In this document: piece after piece, positions 6,760 through 15,615 of the stretch
Position numbering within the stretch: position 1 is the first letter of the stretch
Layout: every line of letters begins with the position of its first letter
Assembly (NCBI GenBank): GCA_023450085.1
Contig: JAEXHI010000024.1
Span: forward strand, 310,001-374,000
DNA from: Bacteroidota bacterium
GTDB taxonomy: Bacteria; Bacteroidota; Bacteroidia; Sphingobacteriales; Sphingobacteriaceae
Direction of reading: 5' to 3'
Length of the DNA stretch: 64,000 nt
The notes under the pieces: model-generated
What the model saw: the letters and a program-made list of their open reading frames with translations, nothing else
Databases searched by the model: none
Told to the model about the DNA's origin: nothing
Position numbers and translations under genes: made by a program

Positions 6760-9170
6760 TGGAACAGCAAGTCGCGGGGAACGCAAACGTGCAGCAAGAT
6801 ATCGACTATGTTAAAATAGTAAAGATTGTATTGAGCAGATGGTACTGGATGGCCAGCACCGTGATCATTTCATTAATTGCCGCCTACATTTATTTATGGT
6901 ACACTCCCGAAACTTTTAGTACTGGTGCTTCTTTAAAATTTGAGGAGAAAAAATCGGAGATTTCGGAATTACTGAATGTGCGAAGCGCTTATGACCGCAA
7001 CAACAAAATGCAATCGGAGCAATTTGTAATTCGCTCAAGAGACGTATTGTTAAATGCAGTAAATGATTTAGATTATCAGATTTCTTTTTATCTAAAAGGC
7101 CGTGTAAGAACTTCGGACATCTATCCTCAAAAGCCTTTGGACATCGCTATTATTGAACAGGATTCTGTAAGATTCAGCAGAGAACTTTTTGAATACGAAG
7201 CTCAAGATGCCAACTCTTTTAAGTTGAGCTATCACGAAAATGGGAAGGAAATTAGTAAAACCTTTCAGAATGGGCAAATCATTACTGCTCCGGGTATCAA
7301 ATTCAAAATCAACAATAATACTTTTACCAAGGCCAACAATTCTATCTATTGTTTTAGATTTAATTCTAAGAGTAGCTTTTTAGGCCGTATTGCTTCTGGT
7401 TTGAATATGAGTGAAACGAAAGGCACCAACATTCTTTCGTTATCTCAAACAGACATTAACCCTTATTTTGCCACCGACATTTTAAATGCCATTCTACGTT
7501 CTTACGTCAATTATGATCGTAACCAGAAAACTATTTCTGCAACACAAACTATCAAGTTTATTGATACGTTACAGCAAAACATGTCTAAGGTGGTAAAATC
7601 TTCTGGTTCGGAATTAGAACAGTTTAAAGTAGCCAACAAAGTATTAGACATTTCGGCCGCAGGACAGGATGTAATGAAAAGACTGACCGAACTGGAAACC
7701 GAGAAAAACACCCTCAATCTGCAAGGCATCTTTATTAACCAATTGGAAAAGGAAATTGTAGGCAATAAAAATCTAAATGCCGTTAACTATAATTTGCAAG
7801 GGATTACTGACCCAATGCTGGCATCCTTGTTAACACAGTACAACAGTTTATTACTAAAAAGAGAAGAAGCACTGGTCACTTATAAGGTAAGTTCTGATGT
7901 TGTACAACAAATAGATAAACAGATACTAGAAATAAAATCCGCTTTTGTAAGCAATGCCAATAGTCAAAGACAAAAGAACAGTAAAACTGCTGCTTTCTTA
8001 GATCAACAAATTGCTTCTATCAAACAAACTTTCAATTCTATCCCTAAATCGGAGCGAGACCTGATCAATCTTCAATCGAACTTTACCATTAACCAAAAAG
8101 TATACAGCTATCTATCCGAAAAGAAACTAGAAGCACAAATCAGTAAAGCTGCCATTACACCTGGTGCGACCATTGTAGATTTTGCGTTGTACAATACCAA
8201 TGCCATTTCGCCAGTTCATAAAAAAACTTACATCAGCGCTTTAATCATAGGCCTTGTAGCGGGCATTGGCTTGATCTTTTTGGTAAGGATGCTCAACCCT
8301 TTCATTTACGATAAAGAAACGATCGAAAGCCTTACTACTATTCCAATCATTGGTGTTATTAGGAAATATCAGGATGCTATTGATGAAGACAATCGTCAGA
8401 TTCTGTCCATCAAAAATCCGAAATCATTATTTGCCGAATCGGTAAGATCTGTAAGGACCAACCTGAGTTTTTTAGCTGCCGAAAAGGAAAGTAAAGTAGT
8501 ATGTATTACTTCTGAAATTTCGGGAGAGGGAAAATCTTTCACTACGGTAAATTTAGCCAGTACATTAAGTTTAATTGATAAAAAGGTGATTGTGATTGCT
8601 GCCGATTTAAGGCGTTCAAAACTGCACCATACTTTTAAAACAAATAATTTAAAAGGCTTAAGCTCTTATCTATCTAATCAAGCTGATCTGTCGGAAATCA
8701 CTTTTGATACAGAAGTAGAAAACCTTACCTTTATCCCTGCAGGCCCAGTGCCTCCAAACCCATCAGAACTATTGTATTCAGATAAGATGAAGGCTCTTTT
8801 AGAACTCCTTACAAAGTCTTACGATTTTGTGATTGTCGATTCGGCACCAGTGGGTTTGGTTTCGGACGCTATTCCTTTGATCAGGATGGCCGACGTAAAT
8901 TTATTTGTAATTCGTTCGGGTGTATCTCGCTACCAAGCAGCTTCCGTCCCTGAACGACTTTCTAAAGAATTCAATTTATCTAACATCGCAATTATATTAA
9001 ACGCTTTCGACAATGATATTCTGCATAGCAGATATTACACCACCAATTATACGGGCAGCTATTATGCTAATTACTATTACTATTCCGATTATTCGAACAC
9101 GGGATATGGAAATGGCTATTACAGCGATGGCCCAACAAAAAAATGGTGGGAATTTTGGAAAAGGAAATAA
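6759..9170 (+). CDS. Wzc-like polysaccharide co-polymerase with tyrosine autokinase domain
   Basis: This inner-membrane protein of 803 residues controls polysaccharide chain length and export and phosphorylates its own tyrosine tail. A Wzz domain with a membrane helix near residues 30-50 is followed by a long periplasmic coiled-coil part and a second helix near residue 495 (ISALIIGLVAGIGLIFLV). The BY-kinase domain has Walker A SGEGKSFTT near residue 587, Walker A' VIVIAADLRR near 610 and Walker B FVIVDSAP near 690. The C-terminal tail holds 13 tyrosines within about 36 residues, ending in KKWWEFWKRK. No low-molecular-weight tyrosine phosphatase (Wzb) gene lies nearby, so the reversing enzyme must be elsewhere. 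Confidence 0.93.
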   Translation: MEQQVAGNANVQQDIDYVKIVKIVLSRWYWMASTVIISLIAAYIYLWYTPETFSTGASLKFEEKKSEISELLNVRSAYDRNNKMQSEQFVIRSRDVLLNAVNDLDYQISFYLKGRVRTSDIYPQKPLDIAIIEQDSVRFSRELFEYEAQDANSFKLSYHENGKEISKTFQNGQIITAPGIKFKINNNTFTKANNSIYCFRFNSKSSFLGRIASGLNMSETKGTNILSLSQTDINPYFATDILNAILRSYVNYDRNQKTISATQTIKFIDTLQQNMSKVVKSSGSELEQFKVANKVLDISAAGQDVMKRLTELETEKNTLNLQGIFINQLEKEIVGNKNLNAVNYNLQGITDPMLASLLTQYNSLLLKREEALVTYKVSSDVVQQIDKQILEIKSAFVSNANSQRQKNSKTAAFLDQQIASIKQTFNSIPKSERDLINLQSNFTINQKVYSYLSEKKLEAQISKAAITPGATIVDFALYNTNAISPVHKKTYISALIIGLVAGIGLIFLVRMLNPFIYDKETIESLTTIPIIGVIRKYQDAIDEDNRQILSIKNPKSLFAESVRSVRTNLSFLAAEKESKVVCITSEISGEGKSFTTVNLASTLSLIDKKVIVIAADLRRSKLHHTFKTNNLKGLSSYLSNQADLSEITFDTEVENLTFIPAGPVPPNPSELLYSDKMKALLELLTKSYDFVIVDSAPVGLVSDAIPLIRMADVNLFVIRSGVSRYQAASVPERLSKEFNLSNIAIILNAFDNDILHSRYYTTNYTGSYYANYYYYSDYSNTGYGNGYYSDGPTKKWWEFWKRK

Positions 9171-9173
9171 ACA

Positions 9174-9680
9174 ATGATCGACAATTTGTACAGATGGTAT
9201 CCGGTGTATACGAATTCTAGAGCGGAGAAAAAGGCTTATCAAGAACTACAAAGAAAAGGTATTGATACTTATTTACCCCTAAAGAAAGAATGGCGTCAGT
9301 GGAGCGACCGTAAAAAACTAGTAGAAGAACCCCTATTTAAATCTTATGTTTTTGTTCGCATCTCCAACAAAGAGCATGCGGAAGTACTCATGACCCAAGG
9401 CGTAAGTCGTTTCCTTTATTTTTCGGGTAAAATTGCCGTGATGCCTGATAAGCAAATGGAAGACTTAAAGCTTCTACTTACTTCAGGCGAAGACCTGACA
9501 CTTATTGAACATGAAGTTCAGCCAGGTGAAAAAGTATTGATACATGCGGGGCCATTTAAAGGAATGATTGCCGAGCTTGTTTCGATAGAGAATAAAAAAA
9601 GCTTGGTATTAAAATTAGAAAATTTAGGCTATGCCTTAGAAGTGAAAACTTCGATGGCTTACATTGAGCCTTTAAAATAA
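9174..9680 (+). CDS. NusG/RfaH/UpxY-like transcription antitermination factor
   Basis: A 168-residue specialised NusG paralogue. The N-terminal NGN domain begins WYPVYTNSRAEKKAYQELQRK and includes EPLFKSYVFVRI; the C-terminal KOW domain is seen as PGEKVLIHAGPFKGMIAEL. Such proteins (UpxY in Bacteroides, RfaH in enterobacteria) bind RNA polymerase and promote complete transcription of long polysaccharide operons. Here the gene is third in the operon, 3 bp after the Wzc-like gene, rather than first as is usual for UpxY. It precedes a non-coding leader (9681-9825) with a hairpin and more than 20 kb of same-strand genes, so acting on that downstream segment is a reasonable inference. Confidence 0.87.
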   Translation: MIDNLYRWYPVYTNSRAEKKAYQELQRKGIDTYLPLKKEWRQWSDRKKLVEEPLFKSYVFVRISNKEHAEVLMTQGVSRFLYFSGKIAVMPDKQMEDLKLLLTSGEDLTLIEHEVQPGEKVLIHAGPFKGMIAELVSIENKKSLVLKLENLGYALEVKTSMAYIEPLK

Positions 9681-9825
9681 AATCAAAAATTAGCTGATGT
9701 GATGACCAGCTAATTTGATGATGAAAATATAATCAACTTCAACACGTTAGGTGCCAAAATGGGACTGAAAGGGCGAAGCTGTGAACCAAACACAACAGAA
9801 ACTCCGTTAAAACATTCTGGAATAA
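9681..9825 (+). promoter_or_regulatory. Leader segment with hairpin and ops-like string downstream of the antiterminator gene
   Basis: This 145-bp gap interrupts an otherwise nearly gapless operon. It holds a perfect 9-bp inverted repeat AAATTAGCT (9687-9695) / AGCTAATTT (9708-9716) with a 12-nt loop and no T-run behind it. Further on is an unusually G-rich island, including GGGCGAAGCTGTG (9771-9783), which loosely resembles the E. coli ops core GGCGGTAGCGTG. This could be where the NusG-like factor acts, but the resemblance is weak. Confidence 0.35.
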
Positions 9826-11619
9826 ATGTGCCGTATAGCTGGAATTATTAGTCAAAAGCTAAACGACAAAGAAATAAATGCGGCCATACAGCGCATGTGC
9901 AATGCCATGCATAAAGGTGGACCTGATGGAGAAGGATATTTGCTGCTACCCAGCTTTAACTTAGCATTTGGTCATCGCAGACTGTCTCTCATTGATTTGA
10001 GTGAGAATGGCAAACAGCCTATGCCTTATCAAAATCAGTTATGGATTACCTTTAATGGTGAAATTTATAATTATCCAGAGCTAAAGGCTGATTTGATAAC
10101 CAAAGGATTCAGCTTTAATAATGAAACCGATACTGAGGTAATTTTAGCAGGTTATAAGGCTTACGGAGCCAGCTTTTTTAAAGCGCTCAAGGGCATGTTT
10201 GCCTTCGCCCTGCTAGATCAAAATACAAAGCAAACATTTTTAGTTAGAGATGGTTTGGGCATCAAGCCGCTATACTATGCGCTAAATGACGATCAGCTTT
10301 ATTTTGCTTCTGAGGTAAAGGCTTTTACAGCTTTCGATAAAAACTGGAAAGAAAACCCAGATTGGCCCATATATTTTCTTTCTTTTGGTTTCATCCCAGA
10401 GCCATATACTACTCTTGAGGGAGTTCAAAACTTACCAAAAGGTCACTTTTTAATCTGGGACCATGAGAAACAGCATGCTACTGTGCAAAAGTTTGCAGAC
10501 GATTACCCATCGACAAAAGAAGTGGAACAGCTGGCGGCCCAACAGGAAATTAAGGTAAAATTAGATCAGTCCGTTAAAAGGCACCTTATCGCTGATGCAC
10601 CTATCGGCGTGTTTTTAAGTGGAGGAATTGATAGTAGTTTGTTAAGCCTAATTGCTAGCGAACAAACCAAACAGGTTATCAATACAGTAAGCATTAATTT
10701 TAACGAGCCTGAATTTTCTGAACAAAAATATCAGGAAATTATTGCCGAGCAAATTCATAGCAAACACATCAGCTACACGGTAACCGCCAATGATTTTAAA
10801 CAGCATATTGACCAGATTTTTAAGGACATGGACCAACCATCTAATGATGGGGTAAATTCATGGTTTGTAAATAAAGTTGCTAAAGAAAATGGCTTAAAAG
10901 CAGTACTTTCTGGTATTGGTGCCGATGAACTTTTTGGAGGTTACCCCTCTTTCAAAAGACATCAACTGATAAGGAGACTAAAAAAGACTCCTCGTTTTCT
11001 ATTAAAAAGTGCTAAACATCTCCCTTCAGACAAACTTAAACGTATCAGCTTTTTAGCTTACAACAATCCTGTTGGCGAATACCTTTTTTTAAGAGGCTTT
11101 TACACACCAAACATAGTTAGTAAACTTCTAAACGTTCCAGAAAAGAAAATAGAAGAAATATTGGCCAATTATCCTTTAAACAAAGAAGTTGAACAACTAA
11201 GTGCCGAAGACCGAATTTCTTGGTTTGAAACCAATGTTTATATGCAAAACCAATTGCTTAAGGATACGGATTATATGAGTATGGCACATGGTGTAGAGGT
11301 ACGCGTTCCTTTTCTGGATCAAGATTTAGTAGCGGAGACACTAGCTTTATCAAAAAATGCGAGGTTTAATGAGCAGCCCAAATCGTTATTGATCAGGGCC
11401 TATCAAAAAATACTACCTCAGGCAATTTGGGACCGACCTAAAAAGGGATTTACTTTTCCTTTTCAACGCTGGTTTACAAATTACCAGCCAATGTTAAATG
11501 AAGCGCATTATCACAAAAACCAACAAGCTTTAGCACTGTTAAAGCAGTTCAAGAATAATCAACTACACTGGTCAAAGCTATTTGCCGTTTATCAAGTATT
11601 TCATGCCAAAAAAGCGTAG
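9826..11619 (+). CDS. asnB: Asparagine synthase (glutamine-hydrolysing)
   Basis: AsnB-type enzymes make asparagine from aspartate, ATP and glutamine; members in polysaccharide loci often amidate sugar carboxyl groups instead. The 597-residue protein keeps the N-terminal nucleophile Cys2 (MCRIAGIIS), the glutaminase signatures HKGGPDGEG, GHRRLSLIDLS and FNGEIYNY, and the PP-loop GVFLSGGIDSS near residue 265 for AMP transfer. The ATG is fixed because Cys2 must follow it. It is the first gene after the 9681-9825 leader. Its place among glycosyltransferases suggests uronic-acid amide formation in the polymer, but a plain asparagine synthetase is possible. Confidence 0.9.
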   Translation: MCRIAGIISQKLNDKEINAAIQRMCNAMHKGGPDGEGYLLLPSFNLAFGHRRLSLIDLSENGKQPMPYQNQLWITFNGEIYNYPELKADLITKGFSFNNETDTEVILAGYKAYGASFFKALKGMFAFALLDQNTKQTFLVRDGLGIKPLYYALNDDQLYFASEVKAFTAFDKNWKENPDWPIYFLSFGFIPEPYTTLEGVQNLPKGHFLIWDHEKQHATVQKFADDYPSTKEVEQLAAQQEIKVKLDQSVKRHLIADAPIGVFLSGGIDSSLLSLIASEQTKQVINTVSINFNEPEFSEQKYQEIIAEQIHSKHISYTVTANDFKQHIDQIFKDMDQPSNDGVNSWFVNKVAKENGLKAVLSGIGADELFGGYPSFKRHQLIRRLKKTPRFLLKSAKHLPSDKLKRISFLAYNNPVGEYLFLRGFYTPNIVSKLLNVPEKKIEEILANYPLNKEVEQLSAEDRISWFETNVYMQNQLLKDTDYMSMAHGVEVRVPFLDQDLVAETLALSKNARFNEQPKSLLIRAYQKILPQAIWDRPKKGFTFPFQRWFTNYQPMLNEAHYHKNQQALALLKQFKNNQLHWSKLFAVYQVFHAKKA

Positions 11620-12730
11620 CGAAATATTATTCCTGAACCTTTATGCCTTCAGTTTAACCGGTGGTGTGGAGAAAGTGAGCAGAAAGTTCATTTATGCAGT
11701 AGGTAAATTATTGGACAGGGACAATTGGCTAAGCTATTCCATGCACGATGTAGCAAAAGATACCGACACCAGATATATTTCTCCTGACCAATACCGCACA
11801 TTTGGAGGAGCTAAATTAGCTTTCGTTATCTCCAGTTTTTTAAAAGGAATTAAAAGCAACATCGTAATGCTTTCCCATATCAATTTATTGCCTGTAGCTA
11901 AATTGATCACATTCTTTAAGCCTAAGCAAAGGATCGTTATGTTTGCTCACGGTATAGAAGTTTGGGATCCATTGCCAAAATGGAAAACAAAATTCTTGCA
12001 AGAAAGAGTACAGGTTTGGGCGGTGAGCAATTACACTCGTGATAAAATGATTACTCAACATCAAATATCACCGCAGCAAATCAAAGTATTAAATAACTGC
12101 TTGTCTCCATTCCTTCAATTACCCACCCATTTCGAAAAGCCAAAAGAGCTATTAGAAAAATACCAAATTGGCAAAAACGTTCCAGTAATCTTTACTTTAA
12201 ACCGTCTATCGGCCTCAGAGAAATATAAAGGTTACGACAAAGTGATTATGGCATTGGGTAAACTCAAACAACAAAATCAAAATTTCACTTACCTTTTGGC
12301 AGGCAAAGCCGATGAGGCAGAGCATGCTAGGTTAACTAAACTAATTGAAGATAACAACCTTGTTAATGAAGTAAAGCTAATTGGCTATCTTTCTGAAGAA
12401 GAATTAACGCCACATTTTTTGCTGAGTGATTTATTTATCATGCCTAGTAAAGGCGAAGGTTTTGGCATTGTGTTTATTGAAGCCGCAGCACATGGTTGCA
12501 AAATTATAGGAGGCAACATAGACGGAAGTACAGACGCCTTGTTAAATGGTCAATTGGGACAGCTAGTTAATCCTAATGAGGAAGCTGAAATTCTGCAAGC
12601 CATTCAAAATACCTTAGCCAACAAAGAACATCAGCCTCATCAACAACAACAAATCACCGTTGAACATTTTGGCTTCGATAGTTATCTGAAAAAAGTAAAA
12701 GAATTATTAAATCATTCTGTAGTTAATTAA
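11603..12730 (+). CDS. Family-4 glycosyltransferase (GT-B)
   Basis: A GT-B glycosyltransferase with about 375 residues from the ATG at 11603 (MPKKRSEILFLNLYAFSL). The N-terminal acceptor half includes GGVEKVSRKF, the acceptor-loop start of GT4 enzymes. The C-terminal donor half has TLNRLSASEKYKGYD, VKLIGYLSEEEL and the EX7E-type motif PSKGEGFGIVFIEAAAHG. An upstream in-frame ATG at 11582 would deepen the overlap with asnB; the later ATG leaves 17 bp of overlap and begins right before the first beta-strand. The sugar is not predictable. Confidence 0.85.
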   Translation: MPKKRSEILFLNLYAFSLTGGVEKVSRKFIYAVGKLLDRDNWLSYSMHDVAKDTDTRYISPDQYRTFGGAKLAFVISSFLKGIKSNIVMLSHINLLPVAKLITFFKPKQRIVMFAHGIEVWDPLPKWKTKFLQERVQVWAVSNYTRDKMITQHQISPQQIKVLNNCLSPFLQLPTHFEKPKELLEKYQIGKNVPVIFTLNRLSASEKYKGYDKVIMALGKLKQQNQNFTYLLAGKADEAEHARLTKLIEDNNLVNEVKLIGYLSEEELTPHFLLSDLFIMPSKGEGFGIVFIEAAAHGCKIIGGNIDGSTDALLNGQLGQLVNPNEEAEILQAIQNTLANKEHQPHQQQQITVEHFGFDSYLKKVKELLNHSVVN

Positions 12731-12758
12731 GCAACCATTAGGTCGCTCGCATAATATA

Positions 12759-13616
12759 ATGAACAACCAACAACACGATTGGAACATAGAACCAAAAAAC
12801 TCACTACTTGACCTCAAATTAAAAGATACCTGGGCCTATAGAGATTTGCTTTGGCTTTTGGTCCGCAGGGATTTTGTTTCCTTCTATAAACAAACCATTT
12901 TAGGACCACTTTGGTTTTTTATACAACCACTACTTACTACCATCATCTTTACCTTTGTGTTTGGGAATTTAGCAGGCATTAGTACAGATGGTTTACCACA
13001 ACCACTTTTCTATATGGCTGGCATTACCGCTTGGAATTATTTCGCCGACTGCCTAACCAAAACCTCTACCGTGTTTAAAGACAACGCCAACATTTTCGGC
13101 AAGGTATACTTCCCCCGTTTAATTATGCCCCTCAGCATTGTGGTGAGCAATTTGGTGAGGTTTGGCGTACAGTTTTTATTGTTTTTAATGGTAATGGGCT
13201 ACTATTACTTTATTGCAAAAGAAGATTTTAGCATTACTTGGGCCATTTCTCTTTTTCCGTTGGTAGTGATATTAATGGCTTTATTAGGCTTGGGTTTGGG
13301 AATGCTCATTTCTGCAATGACTACCAAATATCGTGACTTGGCATTCTTAGTTACTTTTGGCGTGCAGCTATTGATGTATGCCACCACAGTAATTTACCCA
13401 CTCAGCACGGCCATAGAGAACTATCCTAATTATGCTTGGATCATTGAATATAACCCTATGACGCCATTAATCGAAACCTTTAGGTATGGTTTTTTAGGCA
13501 AAGGAGCTTTTAGTTGGAGCGCAATGGGTTACACTACAGCCGTTACTTTGGGAATTTTGCTGGTAGGCATTGTAGTATTTAATAAAGTAGAGAAGAATTT
13601 CGTAGATACGGTTTAA
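12759..13616 (+). CDS. ABC-2 type polysaccharide export permease (Wzm/TagG-like)
   Basis: This 285-residue inner-membrane permease has about six hydrophobic segments. Family hallmarks are visible in order: the cytoplasmic RDLLWLLVRRDFVSFYKQTILGP, the first membrane helix LWFFIQPLLTTIIFTFVFG, YFADCLTKTSTVFKDNANIFGKVYFPR, and the late EYNPMTPLIETFRYGFLG. Such permeases export complete or lipid-linked polysaccharide across the inner membrane with an ABC ATPase, here encoded 26 bp downstream. Its presence in a locus that also has a Wzy-like polymerase is unusual. Confidence 0.9.
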   Translation: MNNQQHDWNIEPKNSLLDLKLKDTWAYRDLLWLLVRRDFVSFYKQTILGPLWFFIQPLLTTIIFTFVFGNLAGISTDGLPQPLFYMAGITAWNYFADCLTKTSTVFKDNANIFGKVYFPRLIMPLSIVVSNLVRFGVQFLLFLMVMGYYYFIAKEDFSITWAISLFPLVVILMALLGLGLGMLISAMTTKYRDLAFLVTFGVQLLMYATTVIYPLSTAIENYPNYAWIIEYNPMTPLIETFRYGFLGKGAFSWSAMGYTTAVTLGILLVGIVVFNKVEKNFVDTV

Positions 13617-13642
13617 TCATTAAAATAAGCAAAGCATTTTAA

Positions 13643-14923
13643 ATGTCTAACATAGCCATCAAAGTAGAAAACTTATCTAAAGCTTACCAACTTGGTGAAA
13701 TTGGCACTGGAACCATTAGCAGAGATCTCGAACGTTGGTATGCCCGCATACGCGGTAAAGAAGATCCATTTTTACGCATTGGAGAAACAAATGATCGTAC
13801 CAGTAAAAGTAGTTCTGACATCGTATGGAGCCTGAAGGATATCAACTTTGAAATTGAACAGGGTGATGCCGTGGGCATTATTGGGCGTAATGGCGCTGGT
13901 AAAAGCACTTTGCTGAAAGTGTTAAGCAAAGTGACATCACCAACTTCTGGACGAATCACAGGAAAAGGTCGTATTGCGTCCTTATTGGAAGTGGGCACTG
14001 GCTTCCATCCTGAGCTAACTGGTCGTGAAAATATATACCTTAACGGTGCCATTTTAGGCATGCGCAAAAAGGAAATTACCCGTAAGTTTGATGAAATTGT
14101 AGATTTTGCTGGTGTCGAACGTTATATTGATACGCCAGTAAAACGTTACTCCAGCGGCATGTATGTGCGTTTGGCCTTTGCCGTTGCTGCCCACTTGGAA
14201 AGTGAAATTTTGATTGTAGATGAAGTATTAGCTGTTGGTGATGCCGAGTTTCAAAAAAAATGTTTGGGTAAAATGGGTGATGTAAGTAAAGGAGAGGGCA
14301 GAACCGTATTGTTTGTGAGCCATAATATGGGTAGCGTAAAACAGTTATGCAACAAAGGAATCTTATTAAATAAAGGAGAAGTAGAATTTAGTGGTTCATG
14401 CGTTCAAACCATAAAATCTTATGAAAAAATTGAGATAAACCAAAATTTAGGGATTTGGCAAAACAAGTCTACTAGAATAGATACGATAAAATTACACAGT
14501 ATCTCAATCCGAAATTCAGAAAATCAAATTCAACAGGATTTTAGTACAAATGAAAATATAATAGTAGAATTTAATTTTGATGTGCTTTCGAAAGTAAATG
14601 ACTTGAAAATTGGATTTGATCTGATGAAAAACAACGAAGTCATTTTTAGAAGTCAGCAGTTGGATACTTTAGAGAATTATAAAGCCATTGAGAAATCTAA
14701 TTGTATCTTACAATGTATAATACCATCAAACCTTCTATATATTGGAAATTACATGATTAAACCTTTGGTGTCCATTCATTGCGAAAGATCCTTAATAGAA
14801 ATTGATGAACCGATTTTAGAGTTCAAAGTTTATCTAGAGACGACCAATAGATATTTATCTATACTAAATGAGAGAAATCATCCTGGATCAATATTCCCAC
14901 TTTTAGAATGGAATTCAAAATAA
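13643..14923 (+). CDS. ABC polysaccharide exporter ATPase with C-terminal substrate-recognition domain (Wzt-like)
   Basis: The N-terminal ATPase has Walker A GRNGAGKS at residues 81-88, the signature RYSSGMYVRLAF, Walker B EILIVDEVLAVGD and the switch SHNMG. From about residue 255 to 426 there is an extra domain of the Wzt C-terminal type (a beta-sandwich that in O9a-type systems reads the polymer end). The permease partner is the gene just upstream. The DNA becomes clearly more A+T-rich at about 14390, near codon 250, which is just where the extra domain starts, so the two halves may have different histories. The end overlaps the next gene by 16 bp. Confidence 0.9.
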   Translation: MSNIAIKVENLSKAYQLGEIGTGTISRDLERWYARIRGKEDPFLRIGETNDRTSKSSSDIVWSLKDINFEIEQGDAVGIIGRNGAGKSTLLKVLSKVTSPTSGRITGKGRIASLLEVGTGFHPELTGRENIYLNGAILGMRKKEITRKFDEIVDFAGVERYIDTPVKRYSSGMYVRLAFAVAAHLESEILIVDEVLAVGDAEFQKKCLGKMGDVSKGEGRTVLFVSHNMGSVKQLCNKGILLNKGEVEFSGSCVQTIKSYEKIEINQNLGIWQNKSTRIDTIKLHSISIRNSENQIQQDFSTNENIIVEFNFDVLSKVNDLKIGFDLMKNNEVIFRSQQLDTLENYKAIEKSNCILQCIIPSNLLYIGNYMIKPLVSIHCERSLIEIDEPILEFKVYLETTNRYLSILNERNHPGSIFPLLEWNSK

Positions 14924-15552
14924 AATTCTTAGTAATTTGTATCAAGATCTACTATGGTCTGAAATCAAGAATCAAGTTATTCTACAACAAATTTTTTAGC
15001 AAAGCATTTACTTATGCTTACTTAAAATATCATGGTGTTGAGACCCAATACGGTTACGTAACATTAGTGGGATTACCGATTATCAACAGACATACAAATT
15101 CTAGGATTTTAATAGGTAATGGCGTAACTTTAGTTTCTACTTCTAAGGGCAATCTAGCTGGCGTCAACCACCCTGTAATTCTGGCAACATTAAAAGAAAA
15201 TGCCATTATTGAACTAGCAGGCGAAAATGGAATTTCTGGCAGTTCTATTGTTGCCAAATCTAGAATATTAATAGGGAAAGGGACTGGCTTAGGAATAAAT
15301 TCATCAATCTATGATACAGACTTCCACCCAGTATCTCCATTACTAAGAGAACAAGATTGGAGCATTGGTGATAAAACTGCAGAAGTCATAATAGGAGAAA
15401 ATGTATGGTTAGCTGCAAATTCGATCGTGTTAAAGGGTGTGAAAATTGGAAAAGGAAGCGTTGTTGGTGCTAACTCATTAGTTAATAAAAGTATTCCCGA
15501 AAACTGTTTATATGCAGGGAATCCTGCTTCTTTTGTGAAAAAAATAGAATAA
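14908..15552 (+). CDS. Left-handed beta-helix acyltransferase (hexapeptide family)
   Basis: A 214-residue protein with hexapeptide repeats characteristic of LbH acetyltransferases: SRILIGNGVTLVS, IIELAGENGISGSSIVAKSRILIGKGTGLGINSSI, and the C-terminal IIGENVWLAANSIVLKGVKIGKGSVVGANSLV with NCLYAGNPASFVKK. The active-site His of the family is probably in DTDFHPVS. The family O- or N-acetylates sugars using acetyl-CoA. It overlaps the Wzt-like gene by 16 bp and lies in the A+T-rich part of the polysaccharide locus, so acetylation of the repeat unit is the likely role. Confidence 0.82.
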   Translation: MEFKIKFLVICIKIYYGLKSRIKLFYNKFFSKAFTYAYLKYHGVETQYGYVTLVGLPIINRHTNSRILIGNGVTLVSTSKGNLAGVNHPVILATLKENAIIELAGENGISGSSIVAKSRILIGKGTGLGINSSIYDTDFHPVSPLLREQDWSIGDKTAEVIIGENVWLAANSIVLKGVKIGKGSVVGANSLVNKSIPENCLYAGNPASFVKKIE

Positions 15553-15615
15553 GAGCATAAAAACTAAGCAAGTTTAGTTCTTTAAATTCTGACAAACAAC
15601 ATATTATATTTTTAG

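Noticed and set aside
13684..14067. 127-codon minus-strand frame inside the Wzt-like gene
   Set aside because: It lies fully opposite the conserved ATPase domain with its Walker A and signature motifs; no independent features are seen.
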